Source: MPNO01 sp965205995 (GTDB taxonomy: Bacteria; Pseudomonadota; Alphaproteobacteria; MPNO01). Taken from it: a stretch of DNA of 64,000 nt. Within the stretch, counting starts at the first letter, position 1. Each line of letters begins with the position of its first letter. The notes below the pieces were generated by a model. That model had not been told where the DNA came from, did not search any database, and saw only the letters and a list, made by a program, of their open reading frames with translations. The position numbers and the translations under genes are program-made. Below, piece after piece: positions 20,262-28,581 of this stretch. Where the stretch lies: the NCBI GenBank assembly GCA_965205995.1, contig OZ242200.1, forward strand, positions 1,364,001 to 1,428,000, given 5' to 3'.

Positions 20262-20460
20262 TCTGTCTGTGGACCTGAGAGAATCACGGGACCGCCCGGC
20301 CCCGCTTACCCCTTCGGTGGGGCCGCTCCCCTACCCGAGAAGCAACCCGCTTTCCAGAGACACATCGCCCTGCGGTCCGTTTGCCTGAGAGTTTCCGAGG
20401 CTCTTGCTCCTTCGGCGCCGGCACGAAACCGAACTCTCCCGCAGGGGTCTCCTGTGTAAC
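20262..20460 (-). ncRNA. Tandem glycine riboswitch
   Basis: The gcvT leader has both halves of a tandem glycine aptamer on the minus strand. Aptamer 1 (about 20362-20460) has GCGGGAGAGTT, then GCCGAAGGAGCAAG and AACTCTCAGGCAAACGGACC. Aptamer 2 (about 20262-20345) has ACCGAAGGGGTAAGC and TCTCTCAGGTCCACAGACAG. These are the conserved family blocks. Known members activate glycine cleavage genes when glycine is abundant. Boundaries are approximate. Confidence 0.92.
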
Positions 20461-20490
20461 GCAGCGTCCGAACCAAGGCCGGACACACCT

Positions 20491-20519
20491 TATCTAGCGG
20501 GCGCGGGAACCCGGGTCAA
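20491..20519 (-). promoter_or_regulatory. Predicted promoter of the gcv operon
   Basis: On the minus strand TTGACC (20514-20519) and TAGATA (20491-20496) are separated by 17 bases. The implied start lies about 25 bases before the first glycine aptamer. The -35 element overlaps the stop codon of the upstream lipoprotein gene. Confidence 0.6.
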
Positions 20520-21100
20520 CCACCTGCGGGGATACGCGGCCGAGCGGCGCCGGACTGGTTGTGTTCGAGCTGGCTGCGTTCGAGCTGAAAACCGATGAAC
20601 ACGTTGAAGTCCTTCGCGCTCCGCTGTCCGGTCAGGGGAATCTCGATCGCCACCGCATCCCGGAAAAGCGCCCGGTTGCTGCCACTCTCGAATTCGATCT
20701 CGACGGGAAAGACGCGCTTGCCGACCGCGGCGGGGTGGAATTCCGGGATCGCCACGAAATGGGCGAACCGCCCCTTGCCGGTCCGGTTCGCGGGGCCGCG
20801 TTCAAGCAGGAATTCGACGCCGAGGTCGACCTCGACCGACTCCTTTTCGACCTTGCATTCCCCCCGGAAACCGGCGATCCGGCCGCGCAGGACGACATCG
20901 GTCACGTCGCGCCCCGGCCCGGGGGCGAACTCGGTCAGACTGTCGGCGTATTCGAGGACCTGAACCCGGGGGCAGATCCTGTCCGCAAATCTGTCCTCGC
21001 CGCCGCAGGCATACACGGCCAGCGACACCGCCGCTGCCGCCGAGGCAACGGCCGCCCGACGGCGGACCGACACTGAAAGACCGCCTCGCGGAGCTGCCAT
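20516..21100 (-). CDS. Predicted lipoprotein of unknown function
   Basis: 194 residues. The N-terminus has basic residues (RRR at 13-15), a hydrophobic stretch and a lipobox-like VYACGG with the acylated cysteine near residue 32, so it is probably an exported lipoprotein. The mature part has a conserved-looking DRICPRVQVLEYADSLTEF start and is otherwise unlike any family I can name. There is no catalytic motif. It follows the CDGSH gene by 6 bases on the same strand, and the gcv promoter overlaps its end. The C-terminal tail (NQSGAARPRIPAGG) looks disordered. Confidence 0.7.
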   Translation of the reverse strand: MAAPRGGLSVSVRRRAAVASAAAAVSLAVYACGGEDRFADRICPRVQVLEYADSLTEFAPGPGRDVTDVVLRGRIAGFRGECKVEKESVEVDLGVEFLLERGPANRTGKGRFAHFVAIPEFHPAAVGKRVFPVEIEFESGSNRALFRDAVAIEIPLTGQRSAKDFNVFIGFQLERSQLEHNQSGAARPRIPAGG

Positions 21101-21106
21101 GCCGAG

Positions 21107-21346
21107 CTAGAGGTCGTTGTGGGTGCCGTCGCAGACCGGCTTGTTGGACGTGCTCTTGCAGCCGCAGAACCAGATCGTCCGATCCGCCTTCGCCTCGTAC
21201 TGCATGGGCGTGAGACCGGTGCCCTTGTGAGAGCCGTCGCAGAACGGCTGGGAGTTGCTGCGCCCGCAGGCGCACCACCAGTATTCGTTGCCCGCCTCGA
21301 CCTCAACGCCGTAGGGTTCCTTCTGCGCGATAACCGGTTCCGCCAT
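21107..21346 (-). CDS. Tandem CDGSH iron-sulfur protein
   Basis: 79 residues from the ATG at 21346. It carries two CDGSH-type 2Fe-2S motifs: CACGRSNSQPFCDGSH and CGCKSTSNKPVCDGTH. Each has the three cysteines and the single histidine that ligate the cluster in the mitoNEET family. Two motifs in one chain is the known bacterial tandem (Miner2-like) form. Members are thought to act in redox or Fe-S handling, but no precise role is established. A predicted promoter lies upstream at 21391-21419. Confidence 0.9.
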   Translation of the reverse strand: MAEPVIAQKEPYGVEVEAGNEYWWCACGRSNSQPFCDGSHKGTGLTPMQYEAKADRTIWFCGCKSTSNKPVCDGTHNDL

Positions 21347-21390
21347 GACCAAGGTTCCTATCCAAGTGCCGCTGTGCTATCTGGTCGCGC

Positions 21391-21419
21391 ACTCTAGTAT
21401 TCCGGCCTTCGATCCTCAA
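21391..21419 (-). promoter_or_regulatory. Predicted promoter of the CDGSH-lipoprotein pair
   Basis: On the minus strand TTGAGG (21414-21419) and TAGAGT (21391-21396) are separated by 17 bases, about 45 bases upstream of the CDGSH start. The consensus match is 4 of 6 for each element. Confidence 0.4.
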
Positions 21420-21448
21420 GGTGGCGGTTGGAATGGGGTTCGCAACCG

Positions 21449-22393
21449 ATGCAAAAGCCTCCGCTGAAGATTCTTCTCGCCGGGCCGCGCGGCTTTTGCG
21501 CCGGCGTTGACCGCGCGGTCAACATCGTGGAGCTGGCGCTCCGTAAATACGGCGCGCCGGTCTATGTGCGCCACGAGATCGTCCACAACCGCTATGTCGT
21601 GGAGGCGCTGGAAGCAAAGGGCGCGGTCTTCGTGGAGGAGCTGGAAGAGGTCCCGGCCGGCGTCCCGGTGGTCTTCAGCGCCCACGGCGTCGCCAAGGCG
21701 GTGTTCGCCGAAGCCGAAGAGCGCGAACTTTTCTATCTCGACGCGACCTGCCCGCTCGTCACCAAGGTCCATGTCGACGCACGGCGCCATGAGCGCGAGG
21801 GGCGGCAGGTCATCCTGATCGGCCATGCCGGCCATCCGGAGGTGATCGGGACGATGGGTCAGCTTCCCGAAGGCGCGATGATCCTCGTCGAGACCGTGGA
21901 GCAGGCCGGGACAGTCGAGGTCAAGGATCCGGTACGGCTTTCCTTTGTCACCCAGACCACGCTGTCGGTCGACGAGACCGAGGCGATCGTGGAGGTTCTG
22001 AAAGAGCGTTTTCCCGCGATCGAGCCGCCGCGCAAGGAAGACATCTGCTACGCCACCACCAACCGGCAGGCCGCGGTCAAGGCGATCGTCGCGCGGTGCG
22101 ACGCGCTCGCGGTGATCGGCGCGCCGTATTCGTCCAACTCCAAGCGGCTCGCCGAGGTGGCAAGCGGCTCGGGCTGCCGGAAAGCGGTCCTGGTCCAGCG
22201 CGCGAGCGAGATCGATGACGCCTGGCTGGACGGCGTCGGCACGCTGGGGGTGACCGCCGGCGCCTCGGCGCCGGAGATCCTCGTCCAGGAGCTGATCGAT
22301 CGTTGCCGGGCACAGTTCGACGTGACGGTCGAAGAGGTCTCGCTGATCGAGGAGTCGGTCGAGTTCAGCCTGCCGCGGGCGCTCACGGCCTGA
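21449..22393 (+). CDS. ispH: 4-hydroxy-3-methylbut-2-enyl diphosphate reductase
   Basis: Last enzyme of the MEP isoprenoid pathway, making IPP and DMAPP with a 4Fe-4S cluster. It has 314 residues from ATG 21449. The three cluster cysteines are in GPRGFCAGVDRAVN, DATCPLVTKVH and EDICYATTNRQ. The catalytic glutamate region TQTTLSVDET and the substrate segment PYSSNSKRL are present. The gene is divergent from the CDGSH protein and 19 bases upstream of thrB. The type 2 IPP isomerase later in the window acts on the same products. Confidence 0.96.
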   Translation: MQKPPLKILLAGPRGFCAGVDRAVNIVELALRKYGAPVYVRHEIVHNRYVVEALEAKGAVFVEELEEVPAGVPVVFSAHGVAKAVFAEAEERELFYLDATCPLVTKVHVDARRHEREGRQVILIGHAGHPEVIGTMGQLPEGAMILVETVEQAGTVEVKDPVRLSFVTQTTLSVDETEAIVEVLKERFPAIEPPRKEDICYATTNRQAAVKAIVARCDALAVIGAPYSSNSKRLAEVASGSGCRKAVLVQRASEIDDAWLDGVGTLGVTAGASAPEILVQELIDRCRAQFDVTVEEVSLIEESVEFSLPRALTA

Positions 22394-22412
22394 CCCGGCC
22401 GCCGCCGGCGAC

Positions 22413-23378
22413 ATGGCTGTCTATACCGATGTCCCCGATGATGCGCTCGAGGCGTTCGTGGCCGCCTATGACATCGGCGGCGTCCTCGCCTGCAAGGGAA
22501 TAGCCGAGGGAATCGAAAACTCGAACTACCTGCTCCAGACCGAGCGGGGCGTGTTCATCCTGACGCTCTATGAGCGCCGGGTGGTGCCGGAGGATCTGCC
22601 GTTCTTTCTCGGGCTGATGGAGCATCTCGCCGGCCGCGGCATCGCCTGTCCGACGCCGGTTGCCGGCCGCGACGGCGAGGCTTTGGGGGAGCTTTGCGGC
22701 CGGCCGGCGGCGATCGTCACCTTCCTCCACGGCATGTGCGCGCGCAACATCAAGCCGGGGCACTGCGCCGCGCTCGGCAGCGCGATGGCGGAGATGCACA
22801 GGGCCGGCGAGGACTTCCCGCTGCGGCGCCGCAACGCGCTCGGCCCTGCCGGCTGGCGGCCGCTATTCGAGACCTGCCGGGAGTCGGCCGACAGCATCGC
22901 CCCCGGCCTTGCCGCGGAGATCGACGACGAGCTCGGTTTTCTCGACACGAATTGGCCGGCGGGCTCCGCGAACGGCGTCATCCATGCCGACCTGTTCCCG
23001 GACAATGTGTTCTTCCTCGGCGAGAAATTGTCGGGCGTGATCGACTTCTACTTCGCCTGCAACGACCTCTATGCCTATGAGCTCGCGGTGTGCCTCAACG
23101 CATGGTGTTTCGAGCCGGATTTCAGTTTCAACCTCACCAAGGCGCGGCGGATGATCGCCGGCTATCGCTCGGTGCGGGAGCTGGACGGGGAGGAGATCTC
23201 CGCCCTTCCGGTGCTGGCCCGCGGCGCGGCGCTGCGGTTTCTGCTGACCCGCCTGCACGACGCGCTGTTCCCGCCGGAAGGCGTGCTGGTGCGCCACAAG
23301 GACCCGCTCGAATATTTGCACAAGCTGCGCTTCCACCGGGGCGTCGCCGGCCCCGGCGCATACGGGCTCGGCGCATGA
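22413..23378 (+). CDS. thrB: Homoserine kinase, ThrB2 / choline-kinase-like family
   Basis: 321 residues. It phosphorylates homoserine in threonine synthesis, and belongs to the aminoglycoside/choline kinase-like fold used by many alphaproteobacteria, not the GHMP-type ThrB. Motifs are GIENSNYLLQT near residue 35, the catalytic-loop GVIHADLFPDNVFF near residue 190, and the metal-binding VIDFYFACND. The stop overlaps the rnhA start (ATGA). ThrC, the next pathway enzyme, is about 5 kb away. Confidence 0.93.
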   Translation: MAVYTDVPDDALEAFVAAYDIGGVLACKGIAEGIENSNYLLQTERGVFILTLYERRVVPEDLPFFLGLMEHLAGRGIACPTPVAGRDGEALGELCGRPAAIVTFLHGMCARNIKPGHCAALGSAMAEMHRAGEDFPLRRRNALGPAGWRPLFETCRESADSIAPGLAAEIDDELGFLDTNWPAGSANGVIHADLFPDNVFFLGEKLSGVIDFYFACNDLYAYELAVCLNAWCFEPDFSFNLTKARRMIAGYRSVRELDGEEISALPVLARGAALRFLLTRLHDALFPPEGVLVRHKDPLEYLHKLRFHRGVAGPGAYGLGA

Positions 23379-23821
23379 GCGAGGTCGAGATCTTCACCGA
23401 CGGCGCATGCAGCGGAAATCCCGGCCCCGGCGGGTGGGGCGTGCTGCTGCGCTACGGCGCATCGGAAAAGGAGCTGTTCGGCGGCGAGAAGGCGACCACC
23501 AACAACCGGATGGAGCTGATGGCCGCGATCAAGGCGATCGAGGCGCTGAAACGCCCGGCGCGGGCGCGCCTCCATACCGACAGCACCTATGTCAGGGACG
23601 GAATCACGCGCTGGATCCGCGGCTGGAAAGCCAATGGCTGGAAGACGTCGGCGAAGAAGCCGGTCAAGAACGTAGATCTCTGGCAGAGGCTCGACGCCCT
23701 CGCCGCGGGCCACGAGATCGAGTGGCGCTGGGTGAAGGGCCATGCCGGCCACCCGGACAACGAGCGCGCCGACATGCTGGCCCGCAAAGGCCTCGCGCGG
23801 CTGCGCGAGGCCGATGCCTAG
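23375..23821 (+). CDS. rnhA: Ribonuclease HI
   Basis: Degrades the RNA strand of RNA-DNA hybrids. 148 residues; the ATG at 23375 overlaps the thrB stop. The four-acid metal site is complete: D9 (EIFTDGACSGNPG), E47 (TNNRMELMA), D69 (LHTDSTYV) and the C-terminal aspartate in HPDNERAD. The basic protrusion (RGWKANGWKTSAKKPVKN) is present. The ispH-thrB-rnhA order is common in alphaproteobacteria. Confidence 0.97.
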   Translation: MSEVEIFTDGACSGNPGPGGWGVLLRYGASEKELFGGEKATTNNRMELMAAIKAIEALKRPARARLHTDSTYVRDGITRWIRGWKANGWKTSAKKPVKNVDLWQRLDALAAGHEIEWRWVKGHAGHPDNERADMLARKGLARLREADA

Positions 23822-23836
23822 ACGAGAGGTCCGGGG

Positions 23837-24319
23837 TCAGAGCTGGCCGAGAATCGTGCCCGCGTCGCTGACCTCGTAGCCGCCGCCCTCTTCCAGATTG
23901 AGCTGGGTGACGGTGCCGTCTTCCACGATCATCGAATAACGCCGCGACCGCACCCCGAGCCCGCGCCCGACGAGGTCGAGCTCGACATCGAGCGCGCGGG
24001 CGAAATCGGCGCTGCCGTCGGCCAGCATCTGCACCTTGCCGCCGACACCCCCTTCCTTGCCCCAGGCGTCCATCACGAACACGTCGTTGACCGCGACGCA
24101 GGCGATGGTGTCGACGCCCTTGGCCTTGATCGCCTCGGCCTGCTCGACGAAGCTCGGCAGGTGCTTGGCCGAACAGGTCGGGGTGAACGCTCCCGGGACC
24201 GCGAACAGGACGACCTTCTTGCCGGCAAACAGCTCGTCGGTAGCGACCGGTCCCGGGCCGTCCGAGCCCATCGCGGTCAGGGTTGCGGAAGGAATCTTGT
24301 CGCCGACCTGAATCGTCAT
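23837..24319 (-). CDS. Peroxiredoxin, Prx5 family
   Basis: 160 residues from ATG 24319 (MTIQVGDKIPSATLT), which matches the usual Prx5 N-terminus. An in-frame ATG at 24355 or 24379 would add only atypical sequence. The peroxidatic cysteine is C49 in PGAFTPTCSAKH. A second cysteine in TIACVAVND is at the position seen in thioredoxin/glutaredoxin-dependent relatives. It reduces H2O2 or alkyl hydroperoxides in the cytosol. It is downstream of, and co-directional with, the DsbD-like protein. Confidence 0.93.
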   Translation of the reverse strand: MTIQVGDKIPSATLTAMGSDGPGPVATDELFAGKKVVLFAVPGAFTPTCSAKHLPSFVEQAEAIKAKGVDTIACVAVNDVFVMDAWGKEGGVGGKVQMLADGSADFARALDVELDLVGRGLGVRSRRYSMIVEDGTVTQLNLEEGGGYEVSDAGTILGQL

Positions 24320-24402
24320 GTCTTGCCCCTGGCTGGTGTAATTCACCGCTGACATAAGGGATCGGCGGCCGCTTGTCACCCCGGTCGGCGGCGCAATCCG
24401 GC

Positions 24403-26544
24403 TCAGCGTTCGGCGATCCGCGGGGACGTGCCGGCGGCGCGCTCCATCGCTTCGAGCACCGTCGCCTCGGTCAGCAGCTCCGGCAGCGGCTCGCCGTCGG
24501 GGCGCGCCGGCCCGTATACCGCGTTGAACGGTATGCCGAAGCGGCCGAAGGATTTGAGATAGGCGCCGATCGCATCGCTCGGCCGGGTCCAGTCGGCGAC
24601 CATGGCGACGACCCCGTCATCGGCGAACCTGCGGCGCACGGCATCGTTGTTGAGCGCCAGCGCCTTGTTGACCTGGCAGGTGATGCACCAGTCGGCGGTG
24701 ACGTCGACGAAGACGATCTTGCCCGAGGCCACGGCCGGCGCGATCGCCTGGCGATCGAACGTCATCCAGTGGTCGGGAGCGGTCCTGGCGCCGCCGGGTC
24801 CCGCGCCGGGCCATATCGCGAGCGCCAGCGCGGCCGCCGCCGCGACCCCGGCGAGGCCGCGGCCGGCCCGCCTCGTCGCCCCGGCCCCGGGCCGGGCGAA
24901 GACGAGCCCGAGCAGCAGCGCCGCGAGCGCCGCTGCGACCGCAATGGCGTGCCAAAGGCCGAGTTGCACCGCGAGCACCGTCACCAGCCAGGCCGCGGTC
25001 GCCAGAAGCAGGATCGCGAGGCCGCGCCGCAGCGTCACCATCCACCGCCCGGGACGCGGCAGCCGGGTCGCCAGTCCCGGAAAGGCGGCGCCGGCAAGAT
25101 AGGGCAGCGCGAGCCCGATGCCGAGGCACAGGAACACGGCATAGATCTCCGCCGCGCCGCGCGACAGGGCGAAGCTGACCGCGGTGCCGAGGAACGGCGC
25201 CGAGCAGGGGGTCGCCAGCAGCGTCGCGAAAACCCCGGTGAGGAAATGTCCCATCTTGCCGTGGACGCGGCCGCCGCCCGCCCCGGTAGCCATATCGGAG
25301 ACCGCGCCGGGCAGCCGGATCTCGAACAATCCGAATAGGTTGGCGGAAAACAGCGTCACGACGACCGCCATGAAGACCAGGAAGACGGGCTGCTGGAACT
25401 GGACCCCCCAGCCGACGGTCTCGCCGGCGAGGCGGAGCCCCGCCACACCGGTGGCGAGCGCGAGGAACGAGACCACGATTCCCGCGGCGGAGGCGAGGAA
25501 GCCGGTGCGCACCTCGCCGCGGTCGCCGCCGCCATGGCTGACGGCGGAAAGCAGCTTCAGCGAAAGCACCGGCAGCACGCAGGGCATCAGGTTGAGGATC
25601 AGCCCGCCCGCCACGGCGAGCAGCAGGACCATCCACAGATCGATTCCGGTTTGCCGGCCGGAGGCGGGAGCCGCCATCTGCGCGGCTGACAGCGCCAGCA
25701 CCTGCTCGGCCGAGCGGGCGCCGTCGACCACGGTAAAGCGAATCTCGCGGCCGGCCAGGCTGCCGCCGCCGTTTGGCGGCGCCAAAGCGGCGATGCGGGC
25801 GAATGCCGTCCTGCCGTCGGCGCCGATCCGGTGGTCGGGCGCGCCGAAGGCCCACCCGTCCGGTCCCTCGACAAAGATGTCGGGCCGCGCCAGCGGCGCG
25901 TCGGCCGCCAGCTCGACCTCGAGCGCTTGGGTGACCGCCCCGCCGACCGCGGCGGCGGAGGCGACGCGGATCGGCCGGTCGGCGCCGGCGCGCGGGACCA
26001 GGGCGCTGAACCGGTCGATCAGCGCCGCCTCGGCCGAGGAGATCGCCGCCCCTTCCGGCAGCCGAAGCGCGAGCTCGGCGACATGGGGAATGCAGACGTC
26101 GTCACACGTCAGGTATGGAATCCTGGCCCTGAGAGCGAGCGGCCTGCCCGGTTCGGCGACGGTGGCCGCAACCGGAAGAACCACCTCGTCGCTGTAGCCC
26201 AGGGTTTGCAGGTCGAGGATCGCGAATCGCTCCGGCGCCGGCCAGGACAGCGAGGCCTTGTCGAGGTTCCGCGAGCCTGTCCAATCGGGGTGCGGCGGGA
26301 AACCGGCATCTCCCGGCGACCGCCAGTAGATCTTCCAGCCCTTGTTCATCCGGAAATGGATACCGAGGCGCAGGGTCGGACCGTCGCCGACGGCATCGGA
26401 CTCCGCGATCAGACGAACGGCGCCTTGCTCGTTGGTCCACCATTGGGAAGCCGCGGCCCGCGACTCGCCGGCGAAAACCGGCGACAGCGCCAGCAGGAAG
26501 ACCCCGAGCGCCGCGGCGAGGCTCGATCCCTTTTCCCGATTCAC
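24403..26544 (-). CDS. DsbD/ScsB-type thiol:disulfide interchange protein
   Basis: 713-residue membrane protein that should move reducing power from cytosolic thioredoxin to periplasmic partners. An N-terminal signal (LAAALGVFLLALSPVFAG) is followed by a periplasmic domain with the CDDVC motif. About eight membrane spans contain the paired cysteines MPCVLPVL and ATPCSAPFLG. A C-terminal thioredoxin-like domain has DWCITCQVNKA. The large N-terminal domain and this order fit the ScsB/DsbD (suppressor of copper sensitivity) type. The next gene downstream is a peroxiredoxin, which is compatible with a redox theme but is not evidence of direct partnership. Confidence 0.92.
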   Translation of the reverse strand: MNREKGSSLAAALGVFLLALSPVFAGESRAAASQWWTNEQGAVRLIAESDAVGDGPTLRLGIHFRMNKGWKIYWRSPGDAGFPPHPDWTGSRNLDKASLSWPAPERFAILDLQTLGYSDEVVLPVAATVAEPGRPLALRARIPYLTCDDVCIPHVAELALRLPEGAAISSAEAALIDRFSALVPRAGADRPIRVASAAAVGGAVTQALEVELAADAPLARPDIFVEGPDGWAFGAPDHRIGADGRTAFARIAALAPPNGGGSLAGREIRFTVVDGARSAEQVLALSAAQMAAPASGRQTGIDLWMVLLLAVAGGLILNLMPCVLPVLSLKLLSAVSHGGGDRGEVRTGFLASAAGIVVSFLALATGVAGLRLAGETVGWGVQFQQPVFLVFMAVVVTLFSANLFGLFEIRLPGAVSDMATGAGGGRVHGKMGHFLTGVFATLLATPCSAPFLGTAVSFALSRGAAEIYAVFLCLGIGLALPYLAGAAFPGLATRLPRPGRWMVTLRRGLAILLLATAAWLVTVLAVQLGLWHAIAVAAALAALLLGLVFARPGAGATRRAGRGLAGVAAAAALALAIWPGAGPGGARTAPDHWMTFDRQAIAPAVASGKIVFVDVTADWCITCQVNKALALNNDAVRRRFADDGVVAMVADWTRPSDAIGAYLKSFGRFGIPFNAVYGPARPDGEPLPELLTEATVLEAMERAAGTSPRIAER

Positions 26545-26724
26545 GTCGTTTGCACCATTATGGTTCCGGTCGATCCTGGGCTATACTTCGAGCGACGGTC
26601 GGTGCGCCCACGGTACCGGATATATAGGTCGGCGATGCGCGGCGGGAATACAATCAATTTCGCGCGCGGGATCTTTTCCTGAGCCGGTCCGGGTCGCCGT
26701 CCGATCATGTCTGGAGGGCTTGGC

Positions 26725-27300
26725 ATGAGTGCCGAGGACGACAGCGAAGGCTATCTGACGGGCCAGCTTCTGGTCGCGATGCCCCAGATGGAGGACTCGC
26801 GCTTCGTCAGGTCGGTGATCTATCTCTGCGCCCATAGCGCCGAGGGCGCCATGGGGCTCGTGGTCAACAAGCTGATGGAAGATATCAGCTTCCCGGACCT
26901 GCTCGACCAGCTCAACCTCTCCGGGTCGGACGCTCCGGGCGGAATCAAGGTCCATTTCGGCGGCCCGGTCGAGACCGGGCGGGGATTCGTTCTGCACTCG
27001 GCCGACTACGTGCAGGATGCGACGCTGGTGATCGACGACACCGTCGCGCTGACCGCGACGATCGACATATTGAAAGCGATGGCCGCCGGAAAAGGGCCCA
27101 AACACAGCCTGCTGGCGCTCGGCTACGCCGGTTGGGGACCCGGGCAGCTCGACGACGAGATGCAACGCAACGGGTGGCTCTGCGTACCGGCGGATGACGG
27201 CCTGATCTTCGGCAAGGGGCTGGACGATCGCTGGGAGCGCGCGATCGCAAAGCTCGGCATCAGCGCGGGCATGCTCTCGGGCGCCGCCGGCCGCGCCTGA
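26725..27300 (+). CDS. YqgE/AlgH family protein (DUF179)
   Basis: 191 residues. The start is fixed at ATG 26725 by GGAGGG 8 bases upstream; an ATG at 26707 precedes that site and is not used. Hallmarks are LTGQLLVAMPQMEDSRF, the AMGLVVNK segment and GYAGWGPGQLDDEM, all conserved in this family. The cellular role is not firmly known; AlgH was first described as a regulator of alginate in Pseudomonas. It faces the M16 peptidase. Confidence 0.92.
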   Translation: MSAEDDSEGYLTGQLLVAMPQMEDSRFVRSVIYLCAHSAEGAMGLVVNKLMEDISFPDLLDQLNLSGSDAPGGIKVHFGGPVETGRGFVLHSADYVQDATLVIDDTVALTATIDILKAMAAGKGPKHSLLALGYAGWGPGQLDDEMQRNGWLCVPADDGLIFGKGLDDRWERAIAKLGISAGMLSGAAGRA

Positions 27301-27325
27301 CTCGCGGCGCCCTGACTCGCGGCGC
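27296..27325. repeat. 15-bp tandem duplication at a convergent junction
   Basis: The 15 bases CCTGACTCGCGGCGC occur twice in tandem (27296-27310 and 27311-27325). The first copy contains the YqgE stop codon, the second ends at the M16 peptidase stop. Both coding regions are intact. Confidence 0.9.
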
Positions 27326-28581
27326 TAGGACAGCGACGCAGCGATCTCTTCATAGCCCGGTATCGGGGCCTCGGGGCCGAGGGTCGAGACCGTCGGCCGC
27401 GCGGCGCGCAGGCGTCCGGAAATCCGCATGACCGCATCCCGGTCCACGGCATCGACCGCATCGGTGATTTCCCGCGTCGGCAGCACCCGGCCGAAGATCA
27501 GCGTATGGCGCGCGATCTGCTCCGAGCGCGCCGCCGTGCTCTCCAGCGACATCAGGATCCCCGCCTTGAGCTGCGCCCGGGCACGCCCGAGCTCGGCTTC
27601 GGTGACCTCATCCGCCATCGTCTTCAGATTGACGCAGATGCGCTCGACCACCTCGGTCGCGCTGTCCGCGCCGGTCCCGGCATAGATCCCGAACAACCCG
27701 CCATCGGCATAGCTCGAATTGAAGCTGTAGATCGAATAGACCAGCCCGCGTTCCTCGCGGATGTCCTGGAACAGACGGGAGGAGAGCCCGCCGCCGAGCG
27801 CGGCCGAAAACACCGCCAGCGCGTAGTAATCGGGATCGCCGTGGGCGATGCCCGCAAGGCCGAGGACCAGATGGAGCTGTTCGAGGGTCCGCACTTCGCG
27901 GCTGTCGCCGCCGGCATAGACCGCAGGCTCGGGCGCGGCGACCGCGGCGGCCCCAAGCCCGCCGAATACGTCCTCGACGCGGCGTGCGAAGCCCTCATGG
28001 TCCACCCTGCCCGCCGCCGCGACCACCATCCGTTCGGCCGTGTAGTTGCGCCTCATGTAATCGGCCAGCGCGCCGCTCCCGATCGCGTTCACCAGCTGCG
28101 GCGTGCCGAGCGTCGGACGGCCGACGGGCTGGTCGGGAAACGCGGTCTCCTGGAACCGGTCGAACACGACGTCTTCCGGGGTGTCCGTGCTCTGGCCGAT
28201 CTCGTGCAGAATGACCGCGCGTTCGCGCTCCAGCTCGTCGGGATCGAGCACGGCGTGCTGCAGGATATCGGCGATGATGTCGAGGGCGAGCGCCTCGTCG
28301 CCGGCCAGCACGGTGGCGTGGAAGGCGGTGAACTCGCGCGAGGTATAGGCGTTGAGATGCCCGCCGACCGATTCGATCTCCTCGGCGATCGCGCGGGCGG
28401 AGCGCCGGCGGGTGCCCTTGAACGCCATGTGTTCGACCATATGCGCGATGCCGTTGACATCCGCGCGCTCGTGCCGCGTCCCGACATTGATCCAGGCGCC
28501 GAGCGAGACCGTCTCGACGCTCGCCATGTTATGGGTGACGACCCTGAGCCCGTTCGAAAGCCGTGTGGAGGCGACGCTCAT
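27325..28581 (-). CDS. M16-family zinc peptidase (mitochondrial processing peptidase-like)
   Basis: 418 residues. The inverted zinc motif HMVEH is at residues 47-51, and the third ligand is likely the glutamate in ERERAVILHEIGQS near residue 127. The N-terminal half has the family pattern GLRVVTHNMASVETVSLGAW. Bacterial members resemble the beta subunit of mitochondrial processing peptidase. Its ATG overlaps the thrC stop (ATGA), a pairing kept across alphaproteobacteria, although no shared function is known. Confidence 0.95.
   Translation of the reverse strand: MSVASTRLSNGLRVVTHNMASVETVSLGAWINVGTRHERADVNGIAHMVEHMAFKGTRRRSARAIAEEIESVGGHLNAYTSREFTAFHATVLAGDEALALDIIADILQHAVLDPDELERERAVILHEIGQSTDTPEDVVFDRFQETAFPDQPVGRPTLGTPQLVNAIGSGALADYMRRNYTAERMVVAAAGRVDHEGFARRVEDVFGGLGAAAVAAPEPAVYAGGDSREVRTLEQLHLVLGLAGIAHGDPDYYALAVFSAALGGGLSSRLFQDIREERGLVYSIYSFNSSYADGGLFGIYAGTGADSATEVVERICVNLKTMADEVTEAELGRARAQLKAGILMSLESTAARSEQIARHTLIFGRVLPTREITDAVDAVDRDAVMRISGRLRAARPTVSTLGPEAPIPGYEEIAASLS

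Noticed and set aside
26582..26587. TATACT -10-like hexamer between the DsbD and YqgE genes
   Set aside because: No acceptable -35 element at 15-19 bases upstream.
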